Made by a program: the position numbers and the translations under genes
Shown here: positions 6,560-9,088 of the stretch, piece by piece
Numbering within the stretch: position 1 is the first letter of the stretch
How the letters are laid out: every line of letters begins with the position of its first letter
Assembly (NCBI GenBank): GCA_946615275.1
Contig: CAMOHV010000030.1
Location: 1 to 9,088, forward strand
Direction: 5' to 3'
From: an uncultured Verrucomicrobiota bacterium
Lineage (GTDB): Bacteria > Verrucomicrobiota > Kiritimatiellia > RFP12 > UBA1067
Length of the DNA: 9,088 bases
Notes under the pieces: model-generated
What the model was told of the DNA's origin: nothing
Databases searched by the model: none
Seen by the model: the letters and a program-made list of their open reading frames with translations, nothing else

Positions 6560-8929
6560 TCATCTGCGCAGAACTAGCTCGGCGCCGTTGCCGCCGAATT
6601 CCCCGAGCGCCACGGTGAATGTGCGCGCGGCCTCGTCCCACCTGCCCTCCGCCGGCTTGCCGTTGAGCTGCGCGGAGGCCGGCTTCGCGTCGAGATGGAA
6701 GGCCGCCGAGAACCTGCGGGAGACTGGCATGCCGGAGAACGAGCCCTTGCGCGGCGACACCTTGAAGACGACCGCGCCGCCCTTCTCCTCCACCGAGAGC
6801 GCCGTGGTGGAGAACTTGCCCCCGCGGTATCCGAGCGAGATGCCGTCGTCCTCGTAGAGCTCCGCCTTGCCGGGCGCGGACGGCCACACCTCGAATGCCA
6901 CCTCACTGTTGAATCCGTTCTCCACATGCTGCTTCACGGGCCAGGTGGGGATGATCGCGCCGGCCTTCACGTACAGGGCTCCGCCCCATTCGGGCGTCTT
7001 CTCGACAGGCAGAAGAGCTGGGCCGGAAACCTTCGCGTCCGTGCGCCATTCATGCCACAGGCCAGGCGGCACCACCACGTTGTCCGCGAAGGCGGAGACG
7101 AGCAGATTGTCGCCAAGCATGTAGGTCGTCATCACGTCGTCGTACTTCGGCTCGTCGGGATAGGCCATCGCGAGGGCGCGCATCACCGGCCAGCCCGTGC
7201 GCGAGGCGTTCGCCGCCGCCGTGTAGAGGTACGGCAGGAGCCGGTAGCGGAGATGCGCGTACCTGCGGAACGTCTCAAGGTCCTTGGGGTCCTGGAGCCA
7301 GGGCTGGTTCCAGTAGTCCCAGTTGTTCTGCTGGCTCCACGTCTGGAGGAATCCGAAGTGGAGGGAGGCAACGTTGAATATCGACATGTCGCAGCTCTGG
7401 TTGGAGTGGCCGGAGATGGCGAGGTTGAGGAGCGACGCGAGCGGCTTGGGGCCGCCGCCGGTGTCGCCCGCCCACGTCGCGACGTACTGCTGTATGCCGG
7501 CGTAACCGCCCGCGGAATACACCATCGCGCGGCGGCCGGTGTACGCCTCGTAGCCGCGCGCCATCTGCTTGTCGTAGACGGCAGGGTAGAGGTTGTGCAT
7601 CTCCTCGTCCGTGCGGCCGTTGGCCCAGATGCGCCGGGGGTGTTCGGCGACCTGGTTGCTGGCGTCGAGCTTGAAGCACTGCGCGCCCTGGTCCACGAAC
7701 TTCTTCAGATGCTCGAACCACGGGAGCATGCCGTCGGGCACGGCGTCCTCCGGGCACTTGAGCTTGAGGTACATCTTATCCTTGTGGCAGGACGCCTTCT
7801 TGGCCGCCGCCGTCTTGTTCGTCGTGGAGCCGATGCGGTCGTCCTCCCACGTCTCGGTGACGTCGTCGGGCACCTCCAGCTGGCGGCCGCTGGCCTTGGC
7901 GAGCCCGGCCGCGCACTGCTCCTCGTAGCGGAAGAGGTCGTAGTCGCAGCAGAGCCAGAGGGAGAGCTTCATCCCGATGCGCTTCATCGCGCCGATCCAC
8001 GTGTGCCCGCCGGCGGGGGCCCAGTACGGGAAGTAGAAGCGGTCGGTGTTCCACTCCTTGTACACGGTGAAGTCGTAGAACTTCTTCATCCAGCCAGGCT
8101 CGAGGCCGTAGACGTCGCACGGGAGGCCGCAGTCGCGGAACTTCATGCACTCGTTGATCACGTTGAACTGGTCTATGTGCTGGTTCGCGACGTACGTGAA
8201 GCCGTAGCCCCACACGGGAAGGAGCGCGGGACGCCCGCTGAGCCGCGTGTACGTGTCGAGGAGCGCGGGGTAGTCCCTACCCACGAACAGGTAGAAGTCG
8301 ATCTCGCCCTGCGGCGCCTCGGCCACCATCGCGCACGGGTCCTTGGCGCCCACGTCCCAGAAGTGCCGCCACGTGGAGTTGAGGAGCACGCCCCATCCGC
8401 GGCGGCTCAGCGCCATAGGCATGGGGATGTAGCTTTTCACGTTCTTCACCCATATCTCGTAACGCTTGCCGCGCCGCATGATCTCGTCGCGGCTGCAGTC
8501 GCCGAGGCCGTATATGCGCTCGTCCTTCGCGATGGAGAACGCCACGGAGAATCCCTTGCCGACGGCGCGAGGCGCGATCGTGAGATCCGCCGCAGACACG
8601 CGGGACTTCAGATGCAGTCCCCCCTTCGCGGCGTCCACGGCCAGTTCCGCGGCGGCCGTCCTTATCGCGTCTCCCTCCCTTGTGAAGGACGTCTTCGGCC
8701 AGTCGGCCTTCAGTATCCCGTAGCGGTTCATGCCGGACTCCGTCCAGCAGTTCGTCCAGCTCTTCCGCACTCGGAAGAGGTTGTCGGCCAGGACGTCCAC
8801 GCGCAGTTCGCTGGAGTCCGCGAGCTTCACCACGACGCTCCGGGCGTCGGGCGCCGGGGCCTTCCAGACCGGCGCGCCGGAGGCCGCGCACACCGCGAGA
8901 ATCGACACAGAGACAATTATGCGTTTCAT
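6560..8929 (-). CDS. Secreted glycoside hydrolase family 31 enzyme
   Basis: 789 residues from the ATG at 8929. This start is chosen because it gives a clean Sec signal peptide (MKRIIVSVSILAVCAASG, cleavage near 18); the frame extends upstream to 9001 but the added residues are not signal-like. No Shine-Dalgarno is evident. An N-terminal mutarotase-like beta domain (about 20-230) is followed by a TIM barrel with PVWGYGFTY (239-247), YGLEPGWM (274-281), LWLCCDYD (324-331), the likely nucleophile D422 in FKLDASNQ and the likely acid/base D489 in WAGDTGG. A C-terminal part has the DUF5110-like LYEDDGISLGYRGG (691-704). About 85 residues separate the LWLCCDYD and FKLD strands. GH31 enzymes are mostly retaining alpha-glycosidases (glucosidase, xylosidase, galactosidase, GalNAcase). 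The substrate cannot be fixed here; the GH109 neighbour makes alpha-GalNAc worth testing. Probably periplasmic or surface-associated. Confidence 0.92.
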   Translation of the reverse strand: MKRIIVSVSILAVCAASGAPVWKAPAPDARSVVVKLADSSELRVDVLADNLFRVRKSWTNCWTESGMNRYGILKADWPKTSFTREGDAIRTAAAELAVDAAKGGLHLKSRVSAADLTIAPRAVGKGFSVAFSIAKDERIYGLGDCSRDEIMRRGKRYEIWVKNVKSYIPMPMALSRRGWGVLLNSTWRHFWDVGAKDPCAMVAEAPQGEIDFYLFVGRDYPALLDTYTRLSGRPALLPVWGYGFTYVANQHIDQFNVINECMKFRDCGLPCDVYGLEPGWMKKFYDFTVYKEWNTDRFYFPYWAPAGGHTWIGAMKRIGMKLSLWLCCDYDLFRYEEQCAAGLAKASGRQLEVPDDVTETWEDDRIGSTTNKTAAAKKASCHKDKMYLKLKCPEDAVPDGMLPWFEHLKKFVDQGAQCFKLDASNQVAEHPRRIWANGRTDEEMHNLYPAVYDKQMARGYEAYTGRRAMVYSAGGYAGIQQYVATWAGDTGGGPKPLASLLNLAISGHSNQSCDMSIFNVASLHFGFLQTWSQQNNWDYWNQPWLQDPKDLETFRRYAHLRYRLLPYLYTAAANASRTGWPVMRALAMAYPDEPKYDDVMTTYMLGDNLLVSAFADNVVVPPGLWHEWRTDAKVSGPALLPVEKTPEWGGALYVKAGAIIPTWPVKQHVENGFNSEVAFEVWPSAPGKAELYEDDGISLGYRGGKFSTTALSVEEKGGAVVFKVSPRKGSFSGMPVSRRFSAAFHLDAKPASAQLNGKPAEGRWDEAARTFTVALGEFGGNGAELVLRR

Positions 8930-8948
8930 GATGGATGACATTTTATCA

Positions 8949-8975
8949 AATATACCCGCCATGTGGAACTGCAAA
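8949..8975 (-). promoter_or_regulatory. Tentative promoter of the GH31 gene
   Basis: On the - strand, TATATT (8954-8949) is a plausible -10, preceded by TTTGCA (8975-8970) at a somewhat short 15-bp spacing. Transcription would start near 8942, leaving only about 13 nt before the ATG at 8929, which would fit the missing Shine-Dalgarno. An alternative -10 is TAAAAT (8945-8940), with the poor -35 TTCCAC (8968-8963) 17 bp upstream. Neither is strong. Confidence 0.25.
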
Positions 8976-8982
8976 TTTTGCA
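8970..8982. promoter_or_regulatory. 13-bp perfect palindrome, candidate operator upstream of GH31
   Basis: TGCAAA-T-TTTGCA is an exact odd-length inverted repeat about 40-53 bp upstream of the GH31 ATG. It overlaps the tentative GH31 -35 element, a typical place for a LacI- or GntR-type repressor, and lies only 10 bp from the -35 of the divergent tRNA promoter. No regulator gene for it is visible in the window. Confidence 0.35.
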
Positions 8983-8992
8983 AATGAGGTGA

Positions 8993-9021
8993 TTGCACCA
9001 TGTGCGGGGATATGGTAAAAT
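8993..9021 (+). promoter_or_regulatory. Sigma70-like promoter of the tRNA-Thr gene
   Basis: TTGCAC (8993-8998) and TAAAAT (9016-9021) are separated by exactly 17 bp. The tRNA begins 14 nt after the -10, leaving a short 5' leader as is usual for tRNA genes. The start point is expected near 9028. Confidence 0.6.
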
Positions 9022-9035
9022 ATCACACGTTCAAC

Positions 9036-9088
9036 GCCGGTATAGCGTAGTGGTAGCGCAGCGGTTTTGTAAACCGCTGGTCGGGGGT
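9036..9088 (+). tRNA. tRNA-Thr (anticodon UGU), 3' end cut by window edge
   Basis: The first 53 nt fold as a tRNA. The acceptor strand is GCCGGTA (9036-9042), followed by T8-A9. The D arm is GCGT/GCGC around AGTGGTA (9045-9059), then A26. The anticodon stem GCGGT/ACCGC (9061-9077) encloses the loop TTTGTAA with anticodon TGT at 9068-9070. The variable loop is TGGTC, then GGGGG opens the T stem and T54 is the last base of the window. The anticodon reads ACA and, by wobble, other threonine codons. Confidence 0.93.

Noticed and set aside
6695..8938. A 747-codon open frame on the + strand opposite GH31.
   Set aside because: It mirrors the GH31 gene almost end to end, is dominated by Arg, Val, Glu, His and Ala, and shows no family motif. 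Long antisense frames are expected where codon third positions are nearly all G or C.
8988..8999. Short inverted repeat GGTG-ATTG-CACC near the tRNA promoter -35.
   Set aside because: Only 4-bp arms; expected by chance and overlaps promoter sequence.
8930..9001. N-terminal extension of GH31 starting at ATG 9001.
   Set aside because: The added 24 residues are not signal-like, and the internal start at 8929 gives a clean Sec signal peptide.
1..9088. A new defence, mobile or CRISPR-type system.
   Set aside because: No repeat array, transposase, integrase, nuclease, reverse transcriptase or toxin-antitoxin motif was seen; all large genes fall in known families.

Overview
This high-GC, densely coding window carries two functional blocks that converge, plus a tRNA gene at the right edge. 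Codons end overwhelmingly in G or C, genes are tightly packed or overlapping, envelope genes of Gram-negative type are present, and a Tat-exported GH109-type protein sits beside a GH31 enzyme. This fits a Gram-negative, glycan-degrading bacterium of the Planctomycetes-Verrucomicrobia-Lentisphaerae kind, perhaps a gut Kiritimatiellae-like lineage. That placement is an inference from style and gene content; no phylogenetic marker was compared.

Block 1 (1-4833, + strand) reads as one operon. It opens with the last 31 codons of an unidentified gene. Next come an OmpR/PhoB-type response regulator (130-825) and a PhoR-like membrane histidine kinase (851-2161). An acyltransferase-3 family membrane protein (2148-3188) overlaps the kinase by 14 nt, and a phosphoethanolamine-transferase-like membrane enzyme of the EptA/YhjX sulfatase-fold family (3217-4833) follows. 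The gaps are too small for internal promoters, so a sensor pair is probably co-expressed with two enzymes that decorate surface glycans or lipid A. The logic resembles PmrAB-EptA, but the stimulus and targets are unknown.

Block 2 (4916-8929, - strand) is a glycan-degradation pair. A secreted GH31 glycosidase (6560-8929) is followed by a GH109-type protein of the Gfo/Idh/MocA fold (4916-6319). The GH109 protein carries a twin-arginine signal and a lipobox, so it is probably an exported lipoprotein. Between them lies a short stretch with strong coding character (6404-6559, in frame with the GH31 stop codon), which may be a 44-residue small gene or a gene remnant. A well-formed sigma70-like promoter for the GH109 gene overlaps its 3' end. 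Both families include alpha-N-acetylgalactosaminidases, so a host mucin O-glycan target is plausible but unproven.

The blocks converge on an 82-nt spacer (4834-4915) with two hairpins. At the right edge a tRNA-Thr(UGU) gene (from 9036, cut by the window end) has a good promoter and diverges from GH31. The space between them holds a 13-bp palindrome suited to a regulator of the GH31 gene. No CRISPR array, transposase, phage gene, toxin-antitoxin pair or recognisable defence system was seen. The least explained element is the coding-like stretch at 6404-6559.
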